A stretch of 64,000 nt of DNA from contig JACKDU010000002.1 in NCBI GenBank assembly GCA_020633335.1, positions 1-64,000 on the forward strand, given 5' to 3'. Below the pieces are notes generated by a model, which was not told the origin of the DNA, searched no databases, and saw only the letters and a program-made list of their open reading frames with translations. The position numbers and the translations under genes are program-made. This DNA comes from Myxococcales bacterium (GTDB lineage Bacteria > Myxococcota_A > Polyangia > Nannocystales > Nannocystaceae). Positions 26,562-36,060 of this stretch are shown piece by piece. How positions within the stretch are numbered: position 1 is the first letter of the stretch; every line of letters begins with the position of its first letter.

Positions 26562-29500
26562 ATGACGCAGCGGCGTGCGAGCGATGACGGGATGTCCGCC
26601 AGCGAGGCGCTCATGGCCACCGTCGGCGTGAGCCAGGCGCGCACGCGGCCCTTCTCGCGGCGACCCGAGCCCGCGCCCGGCCCCGTCGACGCCGACGCCA
26701 GCCTGGCCGTCGGCGCGATCGTCGGTCGCTACGTCGTCGTCAGCACCCTGGGCGCGGGCGGGATGGGCGTGGTCTATGCGGCCTACGATCCCGAGCTCGA
26801 CCGCCGGGTCGCGCTCAAGCTCCTCCGCGCCGAGATCGCGGGCTCGCGGAGCCAGAGCGAGGCCCAGGCCCGCCTGGTCCGCGAGGCCCACGCGCTGGCC
26901 AAGCTCTCGCACCCCAACGTGGTCGCGATCTTCGACGTCGGCGAGCACGCGGGCAGCGTCTGGCTGGCGATGGAGTACGTCGACGGCGTCACCCTCGACG
27001 CCTGGCTGAAGGCGACGCCGCGGACGACCGACGCGATCCTCGAGAAGATGATCGCCGCCGGCCGCGGGCTCGCGGCGGCCCACGAGGCCGGGCTCCTCCA
27101 CCGCGACTTCAAGCCCGAGAATGTGATGGTCGGCCGCGACGGCCGCGCGCGGGTGATGGATCTCGGGCTCGCGCGCGCGAGCCCGGAGGGCCCGCAGATC
27201 GACGACGCGGCGATCGAGGCGCCGCTGCCGGAGGACGTCCAGGCGTCGCTCTCGGGGATCGAGCTCCAGGTGACCCGCGCCGGGGCGATCCTCGGGACGC
27301 CGGCGTACATGAGCCCCGAGCACTTCCGCGGGCGCGAGCTCGACGCGCGCTCGGACATCTTCGCCTACTGCGTCACCCTCTACGAGGCCCTCCACGGCGA
27401 GCGCCCCTTCGCCGGCGCGTCGATGGTCGCGCTCGCGGCGAACGTCCTGGCCGGGGCGATCCGCCCGCCCCCGCGCCAGGGCCGACGGGTCCCCCGCTGG
27501 CTGCGCCGGGTCTACACCCGCGGCCTCGCGGTCGAGCCCGGCGACCGCTTCCCGTCGATGGCGGCGCTCCTCTCGGCGATCGAGCGCGGGCGCGCCCGCG
27601 CGCGGCGACGCCGCTGGATCGGCGCGGCCCTCGGGGTCGCGGCCCTCGTCGGCGGACCGATCGCGCTTGACCGTCACGACATGTCCCAAAAGACAGCGGC
27701 CTGCGCGGCCGAGGGCGCGGTCATCGACGAGGTGTGGAACGACGCCGCCCGGGCCCGGCTGCGGGCGGGGATGGAGGCGACGGGCTCGCGCTTCGCCGCC
27801 CAGAGCCTCGAGATCCTGGTGCCCTGGCTCGACGAGTACCGCGACGCCTGGAGCGCGGGGCGGAGCGAGGCCTGCGCGAACGCGACGATCACCGAGGCGT
27901 GGGGCGACGCCCTCCTCGATCGCTCCGCCTGGTGCTTCGAGGACCGACGCCTCCAGCTCGAGGCGACCGTCCAGCAGATCTCGACGCTGAGCCCCGCGTC
28001 GGCCCGGCGGGCGGTCCGGATCGCCTCCTACCTCGATCCCGTCGCCACCTGCCTCGATCCCAACCTCCTCGAGCGCCTCCCGGTGCCGCCGCTCGAGGTG
28101 CGGGGCGAGGTCCGGGCGATCCGCGCGACGATCAGCGCGTCGGATCAGCGCCGCTACGAGGGCCACAGCGGCGACGCCCTCGACCTCGCGATCAAGGGCC
28201 GCGAGCGCGCCGAGGCGCTGGGCTGGTCGCCCCTCCTGGCGCTCGCGCGCTTCGCCGAGGGGCGCAGCCTCCACGAGGACGGGCGCTCCCGACAGGCGGA
28301 GGAGGTCCTCCTCCGCGCCTACTTCGAGGCCCTGAGCGACGGCTCGACGGTCGTCGCGTTCCGGGCGGCGCGCTCGCTCATCGGCGTCTACACCGGCCTC
28401 CGGCGCTTCCACGAGGCCGAGGTCTGGTCGCGTCACGCCGACGCGCTCGCGGCCTCGATCGCGGATCCGAGCGGCCTCGACGCGGCCGAGGGCCACTACC
28501 TCCTCGCCCAGGTCCTCGCCGGCCAGCGCGAGTACGACGCCGCCGCGGCCGAGGGCGAGCTGGCCCTGGCGATGCGGAGCGCGGCCCTCGGACCCGAGCA
28601 CCCGATCACCACCGCGGCCCTCCGCAACCTCGGGATCGTCTACCTCGCCCAGGGCCGCCACGGCGAGGCGCTGCGGAGCTTCGTCCGCGCCCAGGCGAGC
28701 TGGGAGGACGAGGTCGGCGACGAGCACCCGCAGGTCGCCGAGATCGCCGTGCTCCGCGGCCGCGCCCTCTTCGCGATGGGCGAGGTCGACGAGGCGCTCG
28801 CGCTCCTCCGCCAGGGGCTGGCGATCCACGAGCGCGTCCTCGGCGAGGAGCACCCCAAGACGATCCAGGACCTCGGTGAGCTCGGCCAGGCGCTCCTCGC
28901 CCTCGGCCGCGTCGACGAGGCCGAGCCGATGCTCCAGCGGGTGATGGAGGCCGAGCGCGCGCGCCGAGGCGCCCGCCACCCCTCCTTCGCCGAGAGCCTC
29001 CTGAGCATGGCCGCGGTCGACCTCGCCCGCGGGCGCGACGTGCTGGCGATCGATCGCAGCGCGGCCGCCCTCGAGATCCTCGAGGCAGCGCTCGAGCCGG
29101 AGCACCCCGACATCGCCGCGGCGCTCGAGCGGGTCGCCGACATCGACCAGGCGCTGGGGCTGAGCGACGCGGCGATCGCCCGGCGACGCGACGCGCTCGC
29201 CCGCCGTGAGGCGGCCCGCGATCCCCGGCACCGCGACCTCATCGCCCCCCTCGTCGCCCTCGGCGACGCCCTCCTGGCGACCCGACGCCAGGACGAGGCG
29301 CGCCAGAGCTACGCGCGGGCGCTGGCGATCGGCGAGGCGCGCCTCGGCCCCAGCGACGCCGCGCTGGTGCCGAGCCTCAGCGCCCTCTCACAGGTCGCGC
29401 TCGCCGACGGCGACGCCGACGAGGCCGCCCGCCTCGGCGAGCGCGCGGTCCGGCTGGCGGAGGCCGAGGAGGTCGGCCCCCGCTGGTCCGCGGCCGCCCA

Positions 29501-29645
29501 CTTCGCCGCCGCCCGGGCCCTCGCGGCCCGTGACGGCCGCTCCCCCGAGGCGCGCGCGCTCGCCGAGGCGGCCGCCCGCGAGTACGCGACCTGCCGCGAC
29601 GAGGAGGGCGAGGCCGCGGTCAGCCGCTGGCTCGCCGGCCCCTGA
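26562..29645 (+). CDS. Ser/Thr protein kinase with C-terminal TPR repeats
   Basis: 1027 residues. The kinase domain has GAGGMGVVY, Lys86 (VALKLL), HRDFKPEN (Asp182) and GTPAYMSPEHF. The magnesium motif reads DLG (200-202) rather than DFG, a tolerated variant. A single membrane helix near residue 350 (IGAALGVAALVGGPIAL) is followed by about 650 residues of tetratricopeptide/Kinesin-light-chain-type repeats (for example LRNLGIVYLAQGRHGEALRS). ATG 26562 is preceded by GGGGAGG. TPR-bearing kinases of this type are abundant in myxobacteria; the substrate is unknown. Confidence 0.92.
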   Translation: MTQRRASDDGMSASEALMATVGVSQARTRPFSRRPEPAPGPVDADASLAVGAIVGRYVVVSTLGAGGMGVVYAAYDPELDRRVALKLLRAEIAGSRSQSEAQARLVREAHALAKLSHPNVVAIFDVGEHAGSVWLAMEYVDGVTLDAWLKATPRTTDAILEKMIAAGRGLAAAHEAGLLHRDFKPENVMVGRDGRARVMDLGLARASPEGPQIDDAAIEAPLPEDVQASLSGIELQVTRAGAILGTPAYMSPEHFRGRELDARSDIFAYCVTLYEALHGERPFAGASMVALAANVLAGAIRPPPRQGRRVPRWLRRVYTRGLAVEPGDRFPSMAALLSAIERGRARARRRRWIGAALGVAALVGGPIALDRHDMSQKTAACAAEGAVIDEVWNDAARARLRAGMEATGSRFAAQSLEILVPWLDEYRDAWSAGRSEACANATITEAWGDALLDRSAWCFEDRRLQLEATVQQISTLSPASARRAVRIASYLDPVATCLDPNLLERLPVPPLEVRGEVRAIRATISASDQRRYEGHSGDALDLAIKGRERAEALGWSPLLALARFAEGRSLHEDGRSRQAEEVLLRAYFEALSDGSTVVAFRAARSLIGVYTGLRRFHEAEVWSRHADALAASIADPSGLDAAEGHYLLAQVLAGQREYDAAAAEGELALAMRSAALGPEHPITTAALRNLGIVYLAQGRHGEALRSFVRAQASWEDEVGDEHPQVAEIAVLRGRALFAMGEVDEALALLRQGLAIHERVLGEEHPKTIQDLGELGQALLALGRVDEAEPMLQRVMEAERARRGARHPSFAESLLSMAAVDLARGRDVLAIDRSAAALEILEAALEPEHPDIAAALERVADIDQALGLSDAAIARRRDALARREAARDPRHRDLIAPLVALGDALLATRRQDEARQSYARALAIGEARLGPSDAALVPSLSALSQVALADGDADEAARLGERAVRLAEAEEVGPRWSAAAHFAAARALAARDGRSPEARALAEAAAREYATCRDEEGEAAVSRWLAGP

Positions 29646-29664
29646 TCCGCGCGCGCACAGAGCC

Positions 29665-31131
29665 TCAGGACGTGCCGGCGTCCCCGCCCGCCGCGGCGCT
29701 CACCCGCCAGCCACCGCCGAGCGCCTGGTAGACCGCGACGATCGCCTGGAGCTGCACCTTCCTCGCCTCGACGAGCTCGATCTCCGCCTCCAGCGAGTCG
29801 CGGATCGTCATCAGGACCTCGAAGTAGTCGGCCTGCGCCGACTGGTAGAGCGCCTTCGAGACCTCGATCGCCTCGCGCAGCGTCGTCACCTGCTGGGTGA
29901 GCTGCTCGAAGCGCTGGCGGTAGTTCGAGATCGCCAGGAGCTGATTGTAGACGTCGGTGTACGCCTGCAAAATCGCCCGCTCGTACTCGAAGACCGCCTG
30001 GATCTGCTCGGCGTTGGCCGAGCGGTACTCCGCCTTGATCGCCGTCCGGTTGAGGAGCGGCGCCACCAGCCCGCCCGCGACGTTCATCACCAGCGACTCG
30101 GGCGAGAGGAGGTGGGCCGCGCTGAACGACTGAAAGCCGACCCCCGCGTCGATCCGCAGCGAGGGGTAGAAGCGGGCCTTGGCGCTCTTGGTGTCGAACT
30201 TCGCGGCCTCGAGGCGGAGCTCCGCCGCCTTCACGTCGGGGCGGTTGTCGAGGAGATCCGCGGGCAGCCCGACGGTCACGACCTCGGGCTGGGCGCTCAT
30301 GAAGGTCGCGGTCGAGCGCTGCACCGGCTGCGGGAAGCGCCCGACCAGGAAGTTGATCCGGTTCTCGACGATGATCCGTTGCTGATCGAGATCGAAGACC
30401 CGCCCCTGGTTCTTGAGCACCTCCGCCTGGAAGCGCTGGACGCCGAGCTCGGTCCCCCGGGCCGCCGCCTTCTTGAGCTTGACGATCTCGAGGGCGCTCT
30501 TCTGGAACTCGATGTTCCGCTGGAGGATCTCGATCTGGAGATCGAGCGCGCAGAGGTCGTAGTACGAGCGGGCGATCTCGGCGACGATCTCGGTCTTGAG
30601 GAAGTTGAGCTCCTGGATCGTCGCCTCGTAGCGGTAGCCCGCGGCCTTCCGCGCGTTCCGGAAGTGGCTGGCGATGTCGGTCTCCCAGGAGGCGACCAGG
30701 CCGAAGCCGAAGCTCGGCAGCGGGTTCGGCACGCCGTTGGCGGCGTCGCTCACCCCCTGGGAGGTGAAGCCGCCGACCCGCTCGACGCCGGCGCCGGCGG
30801 CCGCGTCGAGGCTCGGGAGGTACTCGCCGCGGATCCCCGCCATCGCGTTCTGGGCGACGATGATCTCCTGGACCTGGATGTTCAGGGCCTGGTTGTTCTC
30901 GAGCGCCTCGGCGATCAGGCTGCGGAGGTTGGGGTCGTCGAAGAACGCGTCCCATTGCCGCTGGACCGCGACGCTCGGCCCGGCTTGGACCGCCGGCTGC
31001 CCGAAGTCATCGGGGACCTCGGTGCTCGGATCCCGCGGCTGGTTGCTCCCGAGCAAGCTCGAGCAGCCGGCCGAGAGCGAGAGGGCGAGGGCGGCGACGG
31101 CGACAGCGACGATATGACTCCACCTAGTCAC
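29665..31131 (-). CDS. Outer-membrane efflux factor (TolC/OprM family lipoprotein)
   Basis: 488 residues. Lipobox (ALSLSAGCSS) is followed by two homologous OEP repeats with long helical hairpins (ALNIQVQEIIVAQNAM, LEIVKLKKAAARGTELGVQRF, FEQLTQQVTTLREAIEVSKAL). This is the trimeric outer-membrane channel of a tripartite RND pump. GTG 31131 overlaps the end of the pump gene by 8 bp, so the two are translationally coupled. The C-terminus is VYQALGGGW, typical of the OprM group. Confidence 0.92.
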   Translation of the reverse strand: MTRWSHIVAVAVAALALSLSAGCSSLLGSNQPRDPSTEVPDDFGQPAVQAGPSVAVQRQWDAFFDDPNLRSLIAEALENNQALNIQVQEIIVAQNAMAGIRGEYLPSLDAAAGAGVERVGGFTSQGVSDAANGVPNPLPSFGFGLVASWETDIASHFRNARKAAGYRYEATIQELNFLKTEIVAEIARSYYDLCALDLQIEILQRNIEFQKSALEIVKLKKAAARGTELGVQRFQAEVLKNQGRVFDLDQQRIIVENRINFLVGRFPQPVQRSTATFMSAQPEVVTVGLPADLLDNRPDVKAAELRLEAAKFDTKSAKARFYPSLRIDAGVGFQSFSAAHLLSPESLVMNVAGGLVAPLLNRTAIKAEYRSANAEQIQAVFEYERAILQAYTDVYNQLLAISNYRQRFEQLTQQVTTLREAIEVSKALYQSAQADYFEVLMTIRDSLEAEIELVEARKVQLQAIVAVYQALGGGWRVSAAAGGDAGTS

Positions 31132-34100
31132 GGGGATCCTCCTCCTGAGCGCGCGCTTCGTCGGGCTGCGCGGGTGTTGGGAGCGCGTCGGCCTCACTCG
31201 AGTCCTCCGCCTCCATGAGATCGGCCAGCGCCTCGGAGGCGGGCAGCGCCGGCACCTCGTCCGCCGCGTCCTCGGCCTCGTCCTCGACCACCGTCGACTC
31301 GGCGAGCGGATGGCCGTTGAGCGTCACCTCGATCTCGCCGGCCGCCGGCACCGCGAGCGCGGCATCGGTCCTCGCGGCCGCCTCCCCGTGGTGCGCCTCG
31401 CCGTGGTGCGCCTCGCCGTGCGGCAGCGCCGGCGACTCGCCGATCCGCAGGAACTTCTCGAAGCGCGCGAGGTGGCCGAAGATGAAGTAGAGGCCGGGGA
31501 TGAGGACGACGCCGAAGACGGTCCCCATCACCATGCCGCCGAGCGCGGAGGCGCCGATCGTGTTGTTGCCGACTGCGCCGGCGCCCTTGGCGACGACCAG
31601 CGGGTAGAGGCCGGCGACGAAGGCGAACGAGGTCATCAGGATCGCCCGGAAGCGGGCCCGCGCGCCGGCGACCGCCGCCTCGAAGACGCTCGCCCCCTCG
31701 CGCCGGGTCTGGATCGCGAACTCGACGATCAGCACCGCGTTCTTGCCGAGGAGGCCGACCAGCATCACCAGGCCGACCTGGGCGTAGATGTCGTTCGCCA
31801 GCCCCATGTACTCGAGGAAGGCGAAGGAGCCGAAGACGCCCGCGGGCAGCGAGGTGATCACGGCCAGCGGGAGGATGAAGCTCTCGTACTGGGCCGCGAG
31901 GACCAGGTAGACGAAGACGAGGACGATCCCGAAGATGTAGATCGCCTCGTTGCCGCGCCGCGCCTCGTCGTAGGAGAGGCCCTCCCAGGCGATGTCGTAG
32001 CCGCGCGGCAGGACCTCGGCCGCGACCTCCTTGATCGCCTTGACCGCGTCGCCGGTGGTGTAGCCGGGGGCGTTGTTCCCGCGGATCGCCGCCGAGTTGT
32101 ACATGTTGTAGCGGGTGATCTCGTTCGGGCCCTGGCGCTTCTCGATCGTCATGAACGACGAGTAGGGGACCATCTCGCCGGCGTCGTTCTTGACGTACAT
32201 CTTGAGGACGTCGCTCGGCAGCGCCCGGAACTCGGGGAGCGCCTGGACGTAGACCCGGTAGAAGAAGCCGAAGCGGGTGAAGCCCTGCTCGAAGTTCGAG
32301 CCGATCATGATGTCGAGGTTCTCCATCGCCTTGGCGATCGAGACCCCCTTCTGCATCGCCTTTTGGTTGTCGATGACCAGCTCGTACTGCGGGTAGTTGG
32401 CGGCGTAGAAGGTGAAGAGGCCGGTCAACTCCGGGCGCTCGCGCAGCGCCGCCATGAACTCCTGGTTGAGCTTGTCGAACTCGTAGTAGTCGGAGGCGCC
32501 GGTCTTGTCGAGGAGGCGGAAGGAGACGCCGCCGGCCGCGCCGTAGCCGGGGACCGCCGGCGGCTCGAAGAACTCGACGACCGCGCCGATGTCCTTGGCC
32601 TTCTCCTCGAGCTCCTCGATCACCTCGTTGACCGACTTGTCGCGCTCGGACCACTCCTTGAGGTTGATCAGGCAGGTGCCGGCGTTCGACGCCCGCCCCT
32701 CGGTGAGGATCTCGTAGCCCGCGAGCGCCGACACCGAGTCGACCTCCTCGAGCTCCTCGGCGATCGCCTGGAGCTCGCGCGAGACCGCGTTGGTCCGCTC
32801 GATCGTCGTCCCCGGCGGGGTCTGGATGATCGCGTAGATGATCCCCTGGTCCTCGTTGGGGACGAAGCCCGAGGGCAGCACCTTGCTCACCTGGAAGATC
32901 CCGAAGACGAAGAGGCCGAGGACCAGGAGCGTCAGGTAGAAGCGCCCGAGGATCGCCCGCATCACCCGCACGTAGATCCCGGTCGCCCAGTTGAAGACCC
33001 GGTTGAACGCGCGGATGAAGAGGGTGATCGGGTTGCGGCTCGACCCGTGGTCGTGCACCGGCTTGAGGATCAGCACCGAGAGCACCGGCGTCAGCGTCAG
33101 GGCGATGAAGCCCGAGAGGACGATCGACGAGGCCATCGTCACCGAGAACTGGCGGTAGAAGACCCCGACCGGCCCGGGCATGAAGGCGACCGGGACGAAG
33201 ACCGAGGTCATCACCAGGGTGATCGCTATGATCGCGCCGCTGATCTCGCTGAGCACCTCCTTGGTCGCCTCGTAGGGGCGCAGGTGCTTGGCCTCCATCT
33301 TCGCGTGGACCGCCTCGACGACGACGATCGCGTCGTCGACGACGATGCCGATCGCCAGCACCAGCGCGAAGAGCGTGATCAGGTTGATGCTGATCCCCAG
33401 CGCCGCCATGAAGATGAAGGCGCCGATCAGCGACACCGGCACCGCCAGCGTCGGGATCAGCGTCGATCGCCAGTCGCCGAGGAAGATGAAGACCACCAGC
33501 GCGACCAGGACGAAGGCCTCGACCAGGGTGTGGGAGACCTGCTCGATCGACGCGTCGACGAAGCGCGAGACGTCGTAGCTGATCGCGTAGTCCATCCCCG
33601 GCGGGAAGGAGGTCTCCTTGATCTGGTCGAGGGTCTCCTTGACGTTGGCGATGACCTCCTGGGAGTTGCTCCCGAGGGTCTGCTTGAGGGTGATCGCCGC
33701 CGACGGGTGGCCGTCGAGGTTGGAGTAGATGTTGAAGAACTCGGAGCCGAGCTCGACCTTGGCGACGTCCTTGAGGCGGAGGACGTGGCCGTCCGAGGTC
33801 GCCCGGATGATGATGTCGCCGTACTGCTCGGGCTTGTTGTAGCGGCCCTCCCAGACCAGCGTGTACTCGAGCGCCTGCGCGGTCTTGCCGGTGGCCTGGC
33901 CGACGCGGCCGGGGCGGCCGATGATGCTCTGCTCGGCCATCGCATCCTGGATCTCCTCGGCCGAGACGTTGTAGGCGCGCATCCGATCGGGATCGAGCCA
34001 GATCCGCATCGCGAACTGCCGGCTCCCGAGGATCCTCGCCTGGCCGATGCCCTTGACCCGCATCAGGTCGGGCAGGAGGTTGACGTTGGCGAAGTTGAAG

Positions 34101-34561
34101 AGGAATTTCTCGTCTGCCGTCGGGTCCGTGCTGTAGACGTTGACGTACATCAACATGCTCGGCATGACGCGCATCAGGATGACGCCCTCGAGCTGCACCA
34201 GCTTGGGCATCTGCGGCATCACCTGATCGATCCTGGTCTTGACGTTGATCAGCGCCTGGTTCGGATCGGTGTCGAGGTCGAAGATCACCTGGATCGTCGC
34301 CTCGCCAGCGCTGGTCGCGTCGGTGACCATGTAGCGCATGCCCGGCACGCCGTTGATCGCCCGCTCGAGCGGGATCAGCGTCGACTGGATCAGGACGTCG
34401 GCGCTCGCGCCGGGGTAGGCGACGGTGATCTGGACCTGCGGCGGCGCGATCTCGGGGAACTGCGAGATCGGCCGGGTCTTGATCGCCAGGAATCCCAGGA
34501 GGACGATCAGGATCGAGATGACGATCGCCAGGACCGGGCGCTTGAGGATCTTTGCGAACAT
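31124..34561 (-). CDS. RND multidrug efflux pump, HAE1 family (AcrB/MexB-like)
   Basis: 1145 residues, somewhat longer than the usual 1040. N-terminal helix (LAIVISILIVLLGFLAI), porter-domain motif PGASADVLIQS, proton-relay Asp-Asp in GIVVDDAIVVVEAV and the last membrane bundle GLLGKNAVLIVEFA .. GMVMGTVFGVVLIPG are all present. The extra C-terminal tail of about 100 residues is acidic and contains a GEAHH repeat; this is not part of the family. The pump exports hydrophobic compounds across both membranes, with the adaptor upstream and the outer-membrane factor downstream. Confidence 0.95.
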   Translation of the reverse strand: MFAKILKRPVLAIVISILIVLLGFLAIKTRPISQFPEIAPPQVQITVAYPGASADVLIQSTLIPLERAINGVPGMRYMVTDATSAGEATIQVIFDLDTDPNQALINVKTRIDQVMPQMPKLVQLEGVILMRVMPSMLMYVNVYSTDPTADEKFLFNFANVNLLPDLMRVKGIGQARILGSRQFAMRIWLDPDRMRAYNVSAEEIQDAMAEQSIIGRPGRVGQATGKTAQALEYTLVWEGRYNKPEQYGDIIIRATSDGHVLRLKDVAKVELGSEFFNIYSNLDGHPSAAITLKQTLGSNSQEVIANVKETLDQIKETSFPPGMDYAISYDVSRFVDASIEQVSHTLVEAFVLVALVVFIFLGDWRSTLIPTLAVPVSLIGAFIFMAALGISINLITLFALVLAIGIVVDDAIVVVEAVHAKMEAKHLRPYEATKEVLSEISGAIIAITLVMTSVFVPVAFMPGPVGVFYRQFSVTMASSIVLSGFIALTLTPVLSVLILKPVHDHGSSRNPITLFIRAFNRVFNWATGIYVRVMRAILGRFYLTLLVLGLFVFGIFQVSKVLPSGFVPNEDQGIIYAIIQTPPGTTIERTNAVSRELQAIAEELEEVDSVSALAGYEILTEGRASNAGTCLINLKEWSERDKSVNEVIEELEEKAKDIGAVVEFFEPPAVPGYGAAGGVSFRLLDKTGASDYYEFDKLNQEFMAALRERPELTGLFTFYAANYPQYELVIDNQKAMQKGVSIAKAMENLDIMIGSNFEQGFTRFGFFYRVYVQALPEFRALPSDVLKMYVKNDAGEMVPYSSFMTIEKRQGPNEITRYNMYNSAAIRGNNAPGYTTGDAVKAIKEVAAEVLPRGYDIAWEGLSYDEARRGNEAIYIFGIVLVFVYLVLAAQYESFILPLAVITSLPAGVFGSFAFLEYMGLANDIYAQVGLVMLVGLLGKNAVLIVEFAIQTRREGASVFEAAVAGARARFRAILMTSFAFVAGLYPLVVAKGAGAVGNNTIGASALGGMVMGTVFGVVLIPGLYFIFGHLARFEKFLRIGESPALPHGEAHHGEAHHGEAAARTDAALAVPAAGEIEVTLNGHPLAESTVVEDEAEDAADEVPALPASEALADLMEAEDSSEADALPTPAQPDEARAQEEDPRD
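31388..31421 (-). repeat. Tandem repeat encoding GEAHH units in the pump tail
   Basis: A 15-bp unit (cgtggtgcgcctcgc) is repeated twice and partly a third time. It encodes GEAHHGEAHHGEA at the C-terminal tail of the RND pump. Confidence 0.75.
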
Positions 34562-34571
34562 ATCGTTACCC

Positions 34572-35648
34572 TCACTCCGCGTGGTACTTGAGGCCGGCGA
34601 AGACCTCGGCGGGCTCCTCGAACTTGACGTCGACGTGCTTGCCGTCCTGGACCTTGCGTAGGCCCTCGAGGAGGACGTGGTCGCTGTCCTCGAGGCCGCC
34701 GTCGAGGATGAAGGCGTGGGGGACCTCGGCGGCGACCGAGATCGGACGGGTCTTCACCGTCCCCTCGTCGTCGACCACGAAGACGTAGCGGCGATCGAGG
34801 ATCTCGAAGGTCGCCTTCTGCGGGATCAGCATCGCGTTCGGGTAGCGGGCGGCCACCAGGATGTTGCCGGTCTCGCCGTGGCGGAGGAGCCCGCTCGGGT
34901 TGGCGAAGGTCGCGCGGAAGGCGATGTTGCCGGTGGTGTTGTCGAAGTCGGCCTCGATCGCCTCGACCTTGCCCTCCTGGTCGAATATCTTGCCGTTCGC
35001 CATCTTGAACTTGACCACCAGCTTCTGGTCGGGGTCCGACTGGTAGTCGAGGTATTCGGCCTCGGGGACGTTGAAGTAGATCCAGAGCGTCCGGTTGTCG
35101 GAGAGCGTCGTCAGCAGCTCCCCCTCCTCGACCAGGCTCCCCAGCCGCACCTTGAAGCGATCCATGAGGCCGGTGAAGGGCGCCCGGATCTCGGTGAGGC
35201 GCATGTGGGTCTCGGCGAGCGAGAGCTCGGCCTTCGCCCGCTTGAGCTTGGCCGAGGCGAGCGCGAGCTCGGCCTGCGAGACCACGTCCTTGTCGGCGAG
35301 GAGCTTGGTGTTCTTGTACTCGATCGACGCGAGGTCGACCTCCGCCTCCGCCCGGCGGAGGTCCGCCTGGTAGAGGAAGGGCATGATCTGGAACATCTTG
35401 GTCCCCTCCTCGATCCGCTGACCCTCGTCGACGAAGATCCCGGTCAAGTAGCCGCGCTCCTGGGCGCGGACCTCGATGTGCTGGATCGCGTGGACCTGGG
35501 CGACGTACTCGCGGGTCAGCTCCACGTCCTGGCGGAGCGGCGTCGTTACGGCGAAGACCCCGGCCTCCTCATGCCTCTCGGGCGGTGGTTCACACGCCCA
35601 AAGGAAGAGGACCGCGAGGCAGATTGCTAGCGCAGTGATTCGGTGCAT
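34572..35648 (-). CDS. RND efflux periplasmic adaptor (AcrA/MexA family lipoprotein)
   Basis: 358 residues. Lipoprotein signal (LAVLFLWAC) is followed by the lipoyl half-motif (VEVRAQERGYLTGIFVDEGQ-like), a helical hairpin (ADLRRAEAEVDLASIEY .. AKLKRAKAELSLAE), lipoyl second half (APFTGLMDRFKVRLGSLV), and beta-barrel and membrane-proximal domains ending near LDGGLEDSDHVLLEGL. The protein links the pump to the outer-membrane channel. Its stop lies 10 bp before the pump start, and it is first in the operon, which reads away from the divergent kinase/regulator pair. Confidence 0.95.
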   Translation of the reverse strand: MHRITALAICLAVLFLWACEPPPERHEEAGVFAVTTPLRQDVELTREYVAQVHAIQHIEVRAQERGYLTGIFVDEGQRIEEGTKMFQIMPFLYQADLRRAEAEVDLASIEYKNTKLLADKDVVSQAELALASAKLKRAKAELSLAETHMRLTEIRAPFTGLMDRFKVRLGSLVEEGELLTTLSDNRTLWIYFNVPEAEYLDYQSDPDQKLVVKFKMANGKIFDQEGKVEAIEADFDNTTGNIAFRATFANPSGLLRHGETGNILVAARYPNAMLIPQKATFEILDRRYVFVVDDEGTVKTRPISVAAEVPHAFILDGGLEDSDHVLLEGLRKVQDGKHVDVKFEEPAEVFAGLKYHAE

Positions 35649-36060
35649 GGCGTCTTCTCAGATCGCTGTCTGGACAGAAGGGCTCGGCGATCGACGAGGG
35701 GGCGTGTTGGTCGCTCCCTGCATGGGTCGTCCGCGGCCCAGCCAAGCGCCCTCCTTTCACGCGCCGTACCGGCCCGCACCTCGGCGAAATCATTGTTCAA
35801 GTCGCGGGCGGGGGCGCTCGGCGGGGAGAATCTCCCAGGGAGACAGGGAAGGACTCCCATCCCATCCACCGCACGTGACCGCATCTGCTGGGGGTCTCTT
35901 CGCGGGCCTTCGCGGGCCGCGTCGCCCTCCGGCGGCTTTTTCAGGCTCTCCGGTCGATCACGGCGATCTCCCCGGAGCTTCGGATCGCCGTTTGCATGGC
36001 AGGGAGCCGAGGAGCCTCGCCCATGATCTACGCGCAGCCTGCGACCTGCGATAATGCACC
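35649..36060. other. Divergent intergenic region between efflux and two-component operons
   Basis: 412 bp without a credible gene. It must hold the promoters of both operons. A perfect inverted repeat GGGAGA-A-TCTCCC at 35824-35836 is a candidate operator. GATAAT (36050-36055) lies 5 nt before TTG 36061. I searched for a sigma54 -24/-12 pair (GG and GC dinucleotides at 10-nt spacing) and found none convincing. Confidence 0.5.
35824..35836. promoter_or_regulatory. Candidate operator, inverted repeat GGGAGA-A-TCTCCC
   Basis: A perfect 6-bp dyad around one central base in the divergent intergenic region. It could bind a dimeric regulator of either operon; there is no direct evidence of which. 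Confidence 0.3.

Noticed and set aside
31310..34591. 1093-codon open frame on the plus strand
   Set aside because: Exact antisense of the RND pump; composition (D/R/V/E/H) mirrors the pump's codons; no recognisable domains.
35649..36060. Sigma54 promoter for the efflux operon
   Set aside because: No TGGC-N8-TGC arrangement found on either strand at a sensible distance.
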